Below are positions 8,762 through 18,252 of a stretch of 64,000 nt of DNA, piece by piece. The stretch lies in contig NZ_JAUOTO010000003.1 in assembly GCF_030546645.1 (NCBI RefSeq), forward strand, positions 898,956 to 962,955. The letters run 5' to 3'. Origin of the DNA: Flavitalea plasmicola. Its GTDB lineage: Bacteria > Bacteroidota > Bacteroidia > Chitinophagales > Chitinophagaceae. A program made the translations under genes and the position numbers. Each line of letters opens with the position of its first letter. Position 1 is the stretch's first letter. The notes under the pieces are model-generated. The model searched no databases. It was not told where the DNA came from and was given only the letters and a program-made list of their open reading frames with translations.

Positions 8762-9781
8762 ATGAGACCCTTCGATTGGACCTGCTTATTTACCAAACCT
8801 CATAAGGTGTATACCCAGCTAGGGTTCTGGCTCATCGTTTTCCTGCTTTTTATTTTCCTTAAGGAATACCCCAACCGGATGACCGGGGCAACGCTGATCT
8901 GTCTTGTTTTACAGGAAACACTGGAACTGGCCATCCCGAGTTATACGCAAAATCTCCTCATCCTGCCTTTTTTTAAACAGCGCAAATGGCTATTGGGGAT
9001 CATCCTATACCTGCTGCAGGTCTTTGCGCTGATATACGGTTTGCCCTACCTGTTAAACGGAATAGGCCTGATGTTTCCGATACAGGATCGCGTGGATTGG
9101 CGAAAGGAGCATATCACTTTTAGCATGATTGCCTTTACGGTCATTGCCACGATGTTCAAACTCGGACTGGACAGGCTGATCGGGGATAAGCAGCAAAAAG
9201 ACGATCAACTGCGCCATCTGAAAGCACAACTCAACCCGCATTTTTTATTCAACACGTTGAATAACCTATACGGTTTATCGGTTGCCGGATCGAAAAAGCT
9301 GCCGGACCTGATGCTGAAACTATCCGAGCTTTTGCGTTATTCCTTATACGAGACCCATCAAACCTATGTAGCGGTTCAAAAAGAGCTGGATTATATCCAT
9401 AATTATGTGGAGCTGGAGCGAATCAGGTTGAGCGATAAAACCGATATTCAACTGAGTATTTCCGGTGACTATACGGGTCAATATATTGCACCGCTGCTGT
9501 TGATCATTTTTGTAGAAAACAGCTTTAAGCATTTTTCAGCGCCTAAGGGGCATCCCGCCTTTGTGCATATCCAATTGGGCTTCCAAAACGGGCATTTACA
9601 ACTCCTGGTAATCAACTCGGTTGATCCGGATTGGGTTCCTTCTAAGAACAGGTCCAAAGGCGGCCTGGGCTTGAATAACGTTAAACAACGGTTGGACCTG
9701 ATCTACCCGGAGCAGTATACGCTGAAAACAACCCGGGAAAGCAATATTTTCAAAGTCAATTTAACCGTAGATTTGAACTAA
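8762..9781 (+). CDS. LytS/YehU-type sensor histidine kinase
   Basis: A 339-residue membrane kinase. The first ~140 residues contain four hydrophobic segments and act as membrane anchor and sensor. The His_kinase domain carries LNPHFLFNTLN with H160 as phosphoacceptor, and the ATPase part has an N box in VENSFKH and a G box in GGLGLNNVKQRL. It phosphorylates the response regulator encoded next, whose ATG overlaps this stop codon by one base (TAATG). The stimulus is unknown; no extracellular domain of size is seen. Confidence 0.94.
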   Translation: MRPFDWTCLFTKPHKVYTQLGFWLIVFLLFIFLKEYPNRMTGATLICLVLQETLELAIPSYTQNLLILPFFKQRKWLLGIILYLLQVFALIYGLPYLLNGIGLMFPIQDRVDWRKEHITFSMIAFTVIATMFKLGLDRLIGDKQQKDDQLRHLKAQLNPHFLFNTLNNLYGLSVAGSKKLPDLMLKLSELLRYSLYETHQTYVAVQKELDYIHNYVELERIRLSDKTDIQLSISGDYTGQYIAPLLLIIFVENSFKHFSAPKGHPAFVHIQLGFQNGHLQLLVINSVDPDWVPSKNRSKGGLGLNNVKQRLDLIYPEQYTLKTTRESNIFKVNLTVDLN

Positions 9782-10473
9782 TGAACATCAATTGCATTAT
9801 CGTTGACGACGAACCTATCGCTCGGGACATCCTAAAGACCTATATATCGCAGGTTCCTTACTTAACCCTGGTGGCCAGCTGCGAAGATGCGTTCGAAGCT
9901 ATGCAGGTGCTGAACACCAAAGATGTTGACCTGATCATCCTGGACATCAATATGCCGCGGTTGACCGGCCTTGAAATGCTCCGGTCGCTGAAGAAATACC
10001 CGGCGGTGATCATTACGTCGGCTTACCCGGAATATGCGCTGGAAGGATTTGAACTGTCGGTTACCGATTATTTATTAAAGCCTTTCTTATTTCCGCGGTT
10101 TGTGCAGGCTACGGAAAAAGTTGTTAATAGGACGGGGGAGACTTTGACAGCTACAAAGGAGGGAGATCTGTTCATAATGGTCAAATCCGATAAGAAGCTC
10201 ACCAAAGTGTTCTATGACGACATCAGGTATGTGGAAGCCTATGGCAATTATATTTTTATTTATACGGGTTCAGCAAGGTTAATGTCCAAACAGACCCTGA
10301 CGCAATTTGAACAGCAACTGCCTGCTGCTAAATTTACCCGCATCCATAAATCGTATATCGTCTCGCTCAAGGCCATCAAATACCTGGAAGGCAATGAGGT
10401 GTTTATGGGGGATAAGAAACTACCGGTGGGCAAGGTTCACCGGGAGCAGCTTATGGCGGCGCTTCATCGATAA
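9781..10473 (+). CDS. LytTR-family response regulator
   Basis: A 230-residue DNA-binding regulator. The receiver domain has the acidic pair in IVDDEP, the phosphoacceptor D55 (LIILDINMP) and the conserved lysine K100 (YLLKPF). From about residue 125 a LytTR domain follows, with IRYVEAYGNY and FTRIHKSYIVSL. It pairs with the kinase encoded immediately upstream. LytTR proteins bind two direct half-sites near promoters, and the repeat block at 8659-8733 is a candidate target for autoregulation. Confidence 0.95.
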   Translation: MNINCIIVDDEPIARDILKTYISQVPYLTLVASCEDAFEAMQVLNTKDVDLIILDINMPRLTGLEMLRSLKKYPAVIITSAYPEYALEGFELSVTDYLLKPFLFPRFVQATEKVVNRTGETLTATKEGDLFIMVKSDKKLTKVFYDDIRYVEAYGNYIFIYTGSARLMSKQTLTQFEQQLPAAKFTRIHKSYIVSLKAIKYLEGNEVFMGDKKLPVGKVHREQLMAALHR

Positions 10474-10612
10474 GTCTAGCTGGGGGATGGGAACTCACTA
10501 AAGATGAACAATATTAACACCGGGTTCTATTTAACATAATATTAATTATAAGACAATTTGGTCCTCCAAAAAAGACAGGTGAAAAACCCTTCATTCTTCC
10601 GATCTTGTCTAT

Positions 10613-11440
10613 ATGATCATCGTCATTCAATGTAAGGACCAGGTCGGACTGGTGGCTGCCATTTCGGGCGTCCTGGCACAGGAACAGCTAAATATCATTT
10701 CGCTGCGCGAACATGTAGATCCTACGGAGAACCGGTTTTTCATGCGTATAGACGTAGCGGGAGAACGCGCTGCAGAAAACCTTCAACGCGAGCTGAGGAA
10801 ATTTCTTCCGCCGGATGCCGTCATTTCCATCAATCCCCGACCGGAGAAAAAGATCGTCGTACTGGTGACCAAAGAGTACCATTGCCTTTCGGATATCCTG
10901 GTACGCCATCATTTCAGGACACTGGGAGCATCTGTCCAGCATGTCATTGGGAATTATCCCATCCTGGAGGATATCTGCCATCGTTTTGAGATCCCATTTT
11001 CACATATCACGCACCAGGACCAGGAAAAAGAGATCTTCGAGCAGCAGATCATCGATGCTATGCTGCAGTATCAACCCGACTATATCGTCCTGGCAAAATT
11101 CATGCGCATCCTTTCCCCTGCTTTTATCAGGGCCTTCCCGGCACGCATCATCAATATCCATCATTCTTTCCTTCCGGCCTTCGCCGGCGCCAATCCTTAT
11201 CGCCAGGCATTCGAACGGGGCGTCAAGCTCATCGGCGCCACGGCTCATTTTGTCACGGATCAACTGGATGAAGGGCCTATCATCGCACAGCAGATCATCC
11301 CCGTGAACCATTCGTTCACGGCGGCTGATATGATGAAAGCTGGAAAAGAAATTGAGACATCCGTGCTTGCCAAGGCCTTAAGGCTGGTGTTTGAGGATCG
11401 TGTGCTGGTGTATAAAAATAAAACGGTAGTATTTGAGTAA
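10613..11440 (+). CDS. purU: Formyltetrahydrofolate deformylase
   Basis: A 275-residue cytoplasmic enzyme that hydrolyses 10-formyltetrahydrofolate to tetrahydrofolate and formate, balancing one-carbon pools and feeding formate to purine synthesis. An N-terminal ACT domain (about 1-75, CKDQVGLVAAISG) is followed by a formyltransferase domain with NIHHSFLPAFAGANPY and LIGATAHFVTDQLDEGPII, both hallmarks of PurU. Length matches the family. It appears to be a single gene, with 139 bases upstream and a convergent neighbour downstream. Confidence 0.96.
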   Translation: MIIVIQCKDQVGLVAAISGVLAQEQLNIISLREHVDPTENRFFMRIDVAGERAAENLQRELRKFLPPDAVISINPRPEKKIVVLVTKEYHCLSDILVRHHFRTLGASVQHVIGNYPILEDICHRFEIPFSHITHQDQEKEIFEQQIIDAMLQYQPDYIVLAKFMRILSPAFIRAFPARIINIHHSFLPAFAGANPYRQAFERGVKLIGATAHFVTDQLDEGPIIAQQIIPVNHSFTAADMMKAGKEIETSVLAKALRLVFEDRVLVYKNKTVVFE

Positions 11441-11524
11441 CTAATTTTCTATCGGCTCTGGCGGCGGCTGGGTGCCTTTTTTTCCGAGGATATTCCCGAA
11501 GGGAAGGATAAGAGGGATAGAGGA

Positions 11525-11986
11525 CTACTTCATGTTCACAATGGACAAAGAGGCAAGGTTGGTCCTGGACGAAGGAATGATCACATGATCTTTTGAAAAT
11601 TCTTCCGCTTCTTCCAGGCTAATGGACATCTGATGATTTTTCTGCGCTTTGACGGTAACAACAGTCTCCGTGCGGTCGCGGTGAATGCCCAGCCCCTGGA
11701 TCGTGACATAATACTTTCCGGCAGGCACGCCTTCGATGGTGATGTTGCGGTCGTTGTCGGCAGAGAACACTTTGTATACAACACCGGCTCCCGTACGATT
11801 ACAGCGGTCGAAAATGATCAGGACGGAATCCTTGTGGGCTTCGGCGGGGGCGAGATTGTTGAATTTGAATTGAACGGAACCTTCATTGACCGTCATCATT
11901 TTCCCGGCTTTGGCGCGGGGCCCCTTTTCGGCATGCACGGCCAGGCTCAGCAGCAGGCAGGCAAGGTAGAAGTAAATTTGTTTCAT
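11525..11986 (-). CDS. Small exported protein of unknown function
   Basis: About 153 residues from the ATG at 11986, chosen because it places a clean signal peptide (MKQIYFYLACLLLSLAVHA) at the N-terminus; a longer reading to 12109 would bury it. The mature part has a beta-rich feel, with GVPAGKYYVTIQGLGIH reminiscent of small carboxypeptidase-regulatory or transthyretin-like folds, and two cysteines are few. I do not recognise a specific family. It is probably periplasmic or surface exposed and stands alone. Confidence 0.7.
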   Translation of the reverse strand: MKQIYFYLACLLLSLAVHAEKGPRAKAGKMMTVNEGSVQFKFNNLAPAEAHKDSVLIIFDRCNRTGAGVVYKVFSADNDRNITIEGVPAGKYYVTIQGLGIHRDRTETVVTVKAQKNHQMSISLEEAEEFSKDHVIIPSSRTNLASLSIVNMK

Positions 11987-12124
11987 GGGGGTACTAATTA
12001 TAAAACAGGAAATACCCAAAGGCATGCCATTATATAGATAATTTAAAATCAATATAATAGGCTCCTCCCTGGCTTTAGGTATTTCCCTTAGTAAGAACAC
12101 GATTCCCAACTATGGAAAAAGTCT

Positions 12125-12574
12125 CTATTTTTCAAGAAGCTCCCTGATGACAGCCAATATGGAGCTCCAGCCGCCGGCATTTACCGCTTCCTGGTACCGC
12201 TCCTCCCCCTTGGCCGCATGTTCATACCCGTCCTGTGTGACTTTTAATTCGGTCAGGCCATCCGCCTCCGATAGTTCGTACGTCACGTGCAGGTAGTTTT
12301 CAGGAATGTCCGGAATGCCCATGCCGGGATCGATCACGGAATATTTCAACAAAAGGCCCGGCATGATGGCTTCTACCTTCCCCTTGACGGGCGTAATTTC
12401 CTGTCCTTCGTGCTGCATCTTCCATAGAACGGGACTACCGACTTTCCAGTCGGATTCCACGGCGCAATTGAACATGTATTGTTTGGTCCAGAATGGATCC
12501 GTAAGGGCTTCCCAGACTTTCGACGCTGAGGCATTGATGCGTATGATATTCTCCACTTTCATTTCTTTTGCCAT
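12125..12574 (-). CDS. SRPBCC (AHSA1-like) domain protein
   Basis: About 149 residues from the ATG at 12574 (MAKEMKVENII). It has the START-like pattern of the Activator of Hsp90 homolog 1 group, with IRINASASKVWEALTDP at the start, FWTKQYMF, a central ITPVKGKVEA strand and the closing helix GGWSSILAVIRELLE. Such proteins form a hydrophobic cavity that binds small ligands. The ligand is not predictable. The longer start at 12613 lacks support. Confidence 0.88.
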   Translation of the reverse strand: MAKEMKVENIIRINASASKVWEALTDPFWTKQYMFNCAVESDWKVGSPVLWKMQHEGQEITPVKGKVEAIMPGLLLKYSVIDPGMGIPDIPENYLHVTYELSEADGLTELKVTQDGYEHAAKGEERYQEAVNAGGWSSILAVIRELLEK

Positions 12575-12663
12575 AAAGATGTTTTTTATTGCAGCAAATC
12601 TAGGGGACCTCATCCGGTAGCCATTGCACCTGCCGGATAAAAACTAACGGATTCCGGAGCGCC

Positions 12664-13653
12664 TTAGCGCAGGATCTCCTCTATCCGGCTCAATTCTTCC
12701 TGGCTGAACCAGGTGTTACGGAAGCACTGCAGCGAGTCCGTCACCTGTTCAGGCCTGCTGACGCCTATCAGCACGGAGGTGATCCGCTTGTCCTTCAGGA
12801 TCCAGGCCAGCGCCATCTGGGCCAGCGTCTGGTCTCTCTTGATCGCCAGTTCGTTCAGGCGCCGGATCTTATCCAGCACTTCCGGGGTGACCTGCTCCTC
12901 TTTCAGGAAGCCATGGGGCTTATGCGCCCGGGAATCTTCAGGTATGCCTTTCAGGTATTTATTGGTCAACAGACCCTGCGCCAGCGGAGAAAAAGGGATG
13001 CACCCTATGCCTTCTTTTTCCAGCAGGTCCAGCAACCCTCCCTCCACCCAGCGCTCGAACATCGAGTACTTAGGTTGGTGAATGAGACAAGGGGTGCCTA
13101 GCCTTCTCAGGATGCCAATGGCCTCCGCCGCTTCCTCCGGCTTGTAGTTGGACAGACCGACGTATAGTGCTTTTCCCTGCCTGACGATGAGATCAAGCGC
13201 GGCCATCGTCTCTTCCAATGGCGTATCGGGGTCGGGACGGTGATGGTAAAAGATATCCACATAATCCAGGCCCATCCGCAGCAGGCTCTGGTCCAGGCTG
13301 GAGACCAGGTACTTTTTGGATCCCCAATCTCCATAAGGGCCGTCCCACATATAATAGCCCGCCTTGGTAGATATGACCATCTGGTCACGATGGTTGCTGA
13401 AATCCTGGTGCAGGATCCGCCCGAAGTTCTCTTCAGCCGAGCCCGGCGGAGGTCCGTAATTATTGGCCAGGTCGAAATGGGTAATGCCGGCATCGAAGGC
13501 CAGGTGCAGGATCTTACGGCAGTTCTCTAACACATCCACATGACCGAAATTATGCCAGAGTCCCAGCGATACAGCAGGCAATTTCAGCCCGCTGTTGCCG
13601 CAACGCCGGTATTCCATAGACTGATAGCGATTCGAAGCAGGGGTATAAGACAT
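12664..13653 (-). CDS. Aldo/keto reductase, YghZ-like
   Basis: A 329-residue reductase of the AKR14/Kv-beta-like group that contains E. coli YghZ (L-glyceraldehyde 3-phosphate reductase). Family features are MEYRRCGNSGLKLPAVSLGLW near the start, HFDLANNYGPPPGSAEENFG with the catalytic D and Y, STKAGYYMWDGPYGDWGSKKYL with the catalytic K, and FYHHRPDPDTP with the H. The C-terminal ITSVLIGVSRPEQV binds NADPH phosphate. Full length. It is divergent from the small membrane protein at 13710. Confidence 0.94.
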   Translation of the reverse strand: MSYTPASNRYQSMEYRRCGNSGLKLPAVSLGLWHNFGHVDVLENCRKILHLAFDAGITHFDLANNYGPPPGSAEENFGRILHQDFSNHRDQMVISTKAGYYMWDGPYGDWGSKKYLVSSLDQSLLRMGLDYVDIFYHHRPDPDTPLEETMAALDLIVRQGKALYVGLSNYKPEEAAEAIGILRRLGTPCLIHQPKYSMFERWVEGGLLDLLEKEGIGCIPFSPLAQGLLTNKYLKGIPEDSRAHKPHGFLKEEQVTPEVLDKIRRLNELAIKRDQTLAQMALAWILKDKRITSVLIGVSRPEQVTDSLQCFRNTWFSQEELSRIEEILR

Positions 13654-13709
13654 TTGAAAAGGATTGAAGTGTAAAACTACTTAACTTTATCCTCTTCAAC
13701 TTCGGCATT

Positions 13710-14186
13710 ATGCGTTCCCCTAACACCCTCTTCAAGATCCGCGGCATGCTTGTTTTTTTTATGGTCTCCCTGGTGGTCAGCGGAGCAACCGCCTTCCCTG
13801 TATATTCGGAGCTGAAGTGGCTGCTTGCAGGCGGCACACCGTATGAGGGACCTGGTCATGATTGGCTACAACAGGTATGGTACGGCGTCCGGGACACACA
13901 AGGTGCTTATCCCTTTCTTTTTTACGGCTTTGACTGGCTGGCCTTCGCTCACCTGGTCATTGCCCTTCTGTTCGTCGGCCCTTACCGGGACCCGGTGAAA
14001 AACAAATGGATCATCGAGTGGGCCATGCTCACCTGTGTGGCCGTCCTGCCCCTGGCGCTCATCGCAGGCCCCATTCGTGGTATACCCTGGTACCATATCG
14101 TCGTCGACTGTTGCTTCGGGATCTTTGGATTGATCCCCCTGGCCTTACTCCGCCATTGGATCCGGCAGTTGGAAGCCGTCAGATAA
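13710..14186 (+). CDS. Small four-helix membrane protein of unknown function
   Basis: A 158-residue protein with about four hydrophobic segments: residues 10-30, 65-90, 103-122 and 128-148. Conserved-looking polar pieces are GTPYEGPGHDW and VGPYRDPVKNKWIIEW. No known motif is recognised. It lies 10 bases upstream of the HEAT-like gene on the same strand, so the two may be cotranscribed. Confidence 0.8.
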   Translation: MRSPNTLFKIRGMLVFFMVSLVVSGATAFPVYSELKWLLAGGTPYEGPGHDWLQQVWYGVRDTQGAYPFLFYGFDWLAFAHLVIALLFVGPYRDPVKNKWIIEWAMLTCVAVLPLALIAGPIRGIPWYHIVVDCCFGIFGLIPLALLRHWIRQLEAVR

Positions 14187-14196
14187 ATCATCGTTT

Positions 14197-14709
14197 ATGC
14201 ATTACCTGGAGAAATTAATAGCGGAAGAACATTCCAAACAGCAGTGCGATCGCATCGTAAAATATATCGGTAAGGATAAGCTTCGTTTTGCGGAGCTGAT
14301 GCGCCTTTTTTTCAAAGGGGAATACCGCATCACACAAAGGGCTGCGTGGCCCGTGAGCAATGTGGTACGGCTGCACCCGGAGCTGATCACGCCCTATTTT
14401 AAACCCCTGCTGGACAATCTCGATAAGGAGTGCTTGCATGTAGCCGTGGTGCGGAATACGATCCGGCTGCTGCAGGATGTGGACATCCCGGCTAAATATC
14501 AAGGTCGTGTAATGAGTCAATGCTTTGCGTATGTCGCTGCACCTGAAACACCCATCGCCGTCAAGGCATTTTCACTGACGGTGCTGCAGAATCTGTCTCA
14601 AAAATATCCTGATATTCTGCCTGAGTTGAAGCTCCTTATCGAGGAACAATGGGACCAGGCGCCTCCCGCCTTCCGCAGCAGGGCCCGCGGGATATTGCGA
14701 TCAGTCTAG
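14197..14709 (+). CDS. HEAT-like repeat protein of unknown function
   Basis: A 170-residue protein that looks entirely alpha-helical. Segments such as RITQRAAWPVSNVVRLHPELI, CLHVAVVRNTIRLLQD and IAVKAFSLTVLQNLSQKYPDI follow a HEAT/ARM-like rhythm of paired helices. No catalytic motif, signal peptide or membrane segment is visible. It is probably a cytoplasmic scaffold. It may form a two-gene unit with the membrane protein upstream. Confidence 0.78.
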   Translation: MHYLEKLIAEEHSKQQCDRIVKYIGKDKLRFAELMRLFFKGEYRITQRAAWPVSNVVRLHPELITPYFKPLLDNLDKECLHVAVVRNTIRLLQDVDIPAKYQGRVMSQCFAYVAAPETPIAVKAFSLTVLQNLSQKYPDILPELKLLIEEQWDQAPPAFRSRARGILRSV

Positions 14710-14710
14710 T

Positions 14711-15433
14711 TCATCCAATACGCTTTTTCCCATATACCTTGATGGGTGAACCTTCCGCCAGGAACACCGACTCCGGTGCCTGGTCCTGCAATGCTGCAAA
14801 GGACATTCCATATAAGGCCCCAAAATCACAATCGATGTGATAACCCCGGATGGGATGGACATTCCAACGGGGATGCGCTACCCGGTATTCCCCGCTATGC
14901 GCAGGCCCCACGGCTGCATATCCCCAGAAATGCTCCGTAATGAACTCTTCCTTGCTTCCCGTTTCCAATTCCACCGGCTGCGCATCTGCGTCTGCTTCCA
15001 GTCCATTCCACCGGCCCCGATGCTTCCATCGGTAAGTCACTTTAAGCTGATCACCCGCCGTGTTGTCCACATATTGCATAGGCATCGTCATATAATGCTC
15101 CCGGAACAGCGTATTGGCTACCCAGGTAATGGCCGGTTTCGGGACGATCTCGCGGATAAAGACCACACCCCGCTTCCATTCCCGACCTTGCTTATGCCGT
15201 ACGTAAAAGCGCAGATTGACCTCCGGGAAATCGGTGTGGTAAGGGACCCTGATACCTTTTACCCTTACATTGCGGAACATAAACCCCACCAGACTGACAT
15301 AGGTTTGCCCCTTCCATTCATCCAGCTCGGTATGGGCTGGCAACAACGGCTGCAGCAGTTGCGGGGCAACCGGATAATTTGCCATAATGAGCTTTCGCCA
15401 TTCTGCCGTAAGAAAAGGAGGCTCCGGCTTCAA
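14711..15433 (-). CDS. DUF2071 (YqjF-like) protein
   Basis: A 240-residue protein of the YqjF/DUF2071 family. Typical pieces are FLTAEWRKLIMANYPVAPQLL at the start, the GQTYVSLVGFMFRNVRVKGI strand pair, EVNLRFYVRHK, RGVVFIREIVPK and the closing VLFHIDCDFGALYG-like segment (here YHIDCDFGALYG). The function of the family is not established; an acetoacetate decarboxylase-like fold has been suggested for related proteins. It converges on the HEAT-like gene, whose stop lies two bases away. Confidence 0.88.
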   Translation of the reverse strand: MKPEPPFLTAEWRKLIMANYPVAPQLLQPLLPAHTELDEWKGQTYVSLVGFMFRNVRVKGIRVPYHTDFPEVNLRFYVRHKQGREWKRGVVFIREIVPKPAITWVANTLFREHYMTMPMQYVDNTAGDQLKVTYRWKHRGRWNGLEADADAQPVELETGSKEEFITEHFWGYAAVGPAHSGEYRVAHPRWNVHPIRGYHIDCDFGALYGMSFAALQDQAPESVFLAEGSPIKVYGKKRIG

Positions 15434-15475
15434 ATTTAATTGTTGATTAGCCTAAGTAATTAATTGTATTTCAGT

Positions 15476-16714
15476 CTAATAAAGAAGCCTCGTTTTTAAA
15501 GTCTGTTTCACTTCCTTCAGCAGTTCCAGCGCCTGATTGGAAAGCTTTTTGTCAATGTCCAGCACTACATAGCCTATTTCATCATTCGTTTTCAGGTATT
15601 GCCCCAGGATATTGATATTGTGCTGGGATAAGGTGGTATTGATCTCTGACAGCACTCCCGGCACATTCTTATGGATATGCAGGATCCGGTGCGTTCCTTC
15701 TTGTTGCGGGAGGCTCAGGGGCGGGATCGTATGGCTGCCGATCGTCATACCCGTCTCCAGGTATTGGAATAGCTTGTTGCTGACATCGCCGCCGATATTC
15801 TCCTGTGCCTCTTCCGTTGAGCCGCCGATATGCGGAGTGAGGATCACGTTGGGCAGGTGCTGCAGGGGCGTCTCAAAGCGGTCGCCATTCTTCTCGGGCT
15901 CCCAGGGGTATACATCAATCGCCGCGCCCGAGATCTGGCCCTCCTCAATCGCCTTGGCCAGTCCTTCGAGGTCCACGACCTCACCCCTGGCGTAGTTCAG
16001 CAGGATGCTTCCTTTTTTGAACTGCTTGAGCACCGTCTTATTGATAAGATTCTTTGTCTGCGCCGTTTCCGGGACATGCAATGTCACGATATCCGCCTGG
16101 CTGACAACTTCTTTGAGCGTCTTCTTGGCCACTGCGTTGCCCAGCGGCAGTTTGGTCACGGTGTCATAATAGATCACCTTCATACCCAGGGCTTCCGCCA
16201 GAATGCTGACCTGGGTGCCTATATTGCCATATCCAATGATTCCCAATGTTTTACCTCTCAATTCATAACTGCCTTTTGCTTCTTTCAGCCAGATTCCCTC
16301 ATGGGCCGCCTTGCTCTTGTCCGGAATGCGCCGGATCAGCATAATGGCGAGTCCGATCACCAGTTCGGCTACGGACCGTGTATTGGAATAGGGAGCGTTG
16401 AACACCACCACCCCGTGATTTTTAGCCGACTTCAGGTCTACCTGGTTGACTCCGATACAGAAACAGCCGATGGCCTGCAATTTTTTTGCGGCATCCAGCA
16501 CTTTGGACGTGATCTGGGTCTTGGAACGGATGCCCAGCAGATGAACATCCTTTACTTCGTTGATCAGCTGCTCTTCGGACAGCGCCCCTCCTATCTTACG
16601 CACAGAGGCATAACCGGCATCTTTAAAATACTTTACGGCAGCATCGCTGATGTTTTCTAAGAAAAGTATGTTAATCTTTTCTTTGGGATAGCTTGTAGAT
16701 TTTTTATCTACCAT
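15476..16714 (-). CDS. serA: D-3-phosphoglycerate dehydrogenase
   Basis: A 412-residue enzyme catalysing the first step of serine synthesis, NAD-dependent oxidation of 3-phosphoglycerate. The Rossmann fold is marked by TLGIIGYGNIGTQ, the catalytic arginine lies in NYARGEVVD, the family signature in AAIDVYPWEPE and the catalytic histidine in TPHIGGSTEEAQ. A C-terminal ACT domain (about 340-412, LHIHKNVPGVLSEINT) would give feedback control by serine. The length is that of the E. coli type (~410 residues). No serB/serC neighbours are present. Confidence 0.96.
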   Translation of the reverse strand: MVDKKSTSYPKEKINILFLENISDAAVKYFKDAGYASVRKIGGALSEEQLINEVKDVHLLGIRSKTQITSKVLDAAKKLQAIGCFCIGVNQVDLKSAKNHGVVVFNAPYSNTRSVAELVIGLAIMLIRRIPDKSKAAHEGIWLKEAKGSYELRGKTLGIIGYGNIGTQVSILAEALGMKVIYYDTVTKLPLGNAVAKKTLKEVVSQADIVTLHVPETAQTKNLINKTVLKQFKKGSILLNYARGEVVDLEGLAKAIEEGQISGAAIDVYPWEPEKNGDRFETPLQHLPNVILTPHIGGSTEEAQENIGGDVSNKLFQYLETGMTIGSHTIPPLSLPQQEGTHRILHIHKNVPGVLSEINTTLSQHNINILGQYLKTNDEIGYVVLDIDKKLSNQALELLKEVKQTLKTRLLY

Positions 16715-16783
16715 AATTTTGCCCTTCTTTTTACGTTACATTTCCGAATTGGAAGTGCAAAGTAACACCGGATTATTTTAATT

Positions 16784-18175
16784 TTGCCGTTTTCTAACCT
16801 AAAAAAGTTATTCCTGTTGAAAGCTATTGGTATTTTAGTATTATCCGCGTCCCTTTTAGCATCCTGTGGCCAGGCTGCGCAGCCTCCGGCAGTTCCTGGG
16901 AAAGATACACTCGATCCCGCAAACAATACCAGCCCCGCATTGACAGAGACTGAACTTCACCATTATTCCGCGATTGCCGGTCATTTTTTTGATTCCATGC
17001 TCTCGGGCCGGTTTAACGGGAGCGTTTTAGTCGCTAAAAAAGGTGTAGTGTTATACGAGCGTTACAAAGGCTTCAAATATCCGGAAAGAAAGAAAGATTC
17101 ATTAGACGCACATACCGCCTTTCATCTCGCATCTGTCTCGAAGACTTTTACTGCCATGGCGACCTTGAAATTGTGGCAGGAAGGCAAGCTGGATATTCAC
17201 GACCCGGTCTCAAAATACCTGGCGGGATTTCCCGACACCGCCACCACAGTACAAATGTTATTGAACCATCGCAGCGGCCTGCGCAATTATGTTCATTTCA
17301 TGGACCGCTCCGGCTGGGATAAGCATAAATTCCTTTCCAATGGCGATGTCCTGCAATACATCATCGCCCACCCCCGGGAGACAAGAGGCAGGCCGCCGGG
17401 AAAAAATTTCGAATACTCCAATACCAACTATGCCCTGCTGGCATTGATCATAGAAAAAGCGTCGGGCCTCCCCTACCCGGATTACCTGGCCAGGACCTTC
17501 TTCCAGCCCCTGCAGATGCAGGATACATATGTTTATACCCAGGCGGACTCGGCTACTTCTATGCAATCCTACTACCAGACAGGCCGTAAATTCCGCATCG
17601 AGTTCCTGGACATGGTCTATGGGGACAAGAATATCTTCAGCACCGTGCGCGACCTTTACAAATGGGACCGGGCACTGCGTGACGGTCAGCTCTTCTCTAA
17701 AGGGGTCCTCGACAGCGCCTACGCAGGCTACAGCTTTGAAAAGCCGGGCCAACGCAATTACGGACTGGGATGGCGTATGCTGATGATCCCCAACGGCAAA
17801 AAGCTCATCTACCACAATGGCTGGTGGCATGGCAACCGCACTGTATTCCTCCGCATGCTGGATGAGGATGCTACGATCATCGCGCTTTGTAACAATGATT
17901 ATAAAGGCGTTTATTCTTCCAAGAAGCTGGTGGACCTCTTTGGTGATTATCGCCAGGGAAGGGAGAACTTCGATGAAGAAGATCCTTCCGATCCTTCAGG
18001 CGCAACCGCCTCAACGGCAGCCGCAGTCCCTTCTACCGCCGGCGACCCCGGAGGGGTAAAGAAGGCTGATCCGCCTCCCGCCGCGAAGAAACGCTCACTG
18101 GCTAAAAGATCTCCCGTCAAGCGGCACTCCGCACATGCCCATAAACGCAGGACGGTAGCAACTGCCGCACGCTAA
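16784..18175 (+). CDS. Serine hydrolase lipoprotein (beta-lactamase class C fold) with basic tail
   Basis: About 463 residues beginning at a TTG codon; another in-frame TTG at 16817 is a possible alternative, and no ATG fits before the lipobox. LSASLLASC (C28) predicts a lipoprotein. Catalytic motifs are SVSK (S117, K120), YSN in FEYSNTNYALL and HNG in IYHNGWWHG. The last ~60 residues are unusual: a Ser/Ala/Pro-rich linker followed by a Lys/Arg-rich tail (PPPAAKKRSLAKRSP onward). The enzyme part is probably an esterase or D-peptidase. The gene diverges from serA. Confidence 0.88.
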   Translation: MPFSNLKKLFLLKAIGILVLSASLLASCGQAAQPPAVPGKDTLDPANNTSPALTETELHHYSAIAGHFFDSMLSGRFNGSVLVAKKGVVLYERYKGFKYPERKKDSLDAHTAFHLASVSKTFTAMATLKLWQEGKLDIHDPVSKYLAGFPDTATTVQMLLNHRSGLRNYVHFMDRSGWDKHKFLSNGDVLQYIIAHPRETRGRPPGKNFEYSNTNYALLALIIEKASGLPYPDYLARTFFQPLQMQDTYVYTQADSATSMQSYYQTGRKFRIEFLDMVYGDKNIFSTVRDLYKWDRALRDGQLFSKGVLDSAYAGYSFEKPGQRNYGLGWRMLMIPNGKKLIYHNGWWHGNRTVFLRMLDEDATIIALCNNDYKGVYSSKKLVDLFGDYRQGRENFDEEDPSDPSGATASTAAAVPSTAGDPGGVKKADPPPAAKKRSLAKRSPVKRHSAHAHKRRTVATAAR

Positions 18176-18252
18176 GTCGTCAGGAGGATCGCAGGAGGGC
18201 AATAATTTGTCAATTATGCAATGCGCTTCGCTCAAATTGAGTAAATTCCGGC

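Noticed and set aside
15830..16660. Plus-strand reading of 276 residues
   Set aside because: It is the shadow of serA on the other strand.
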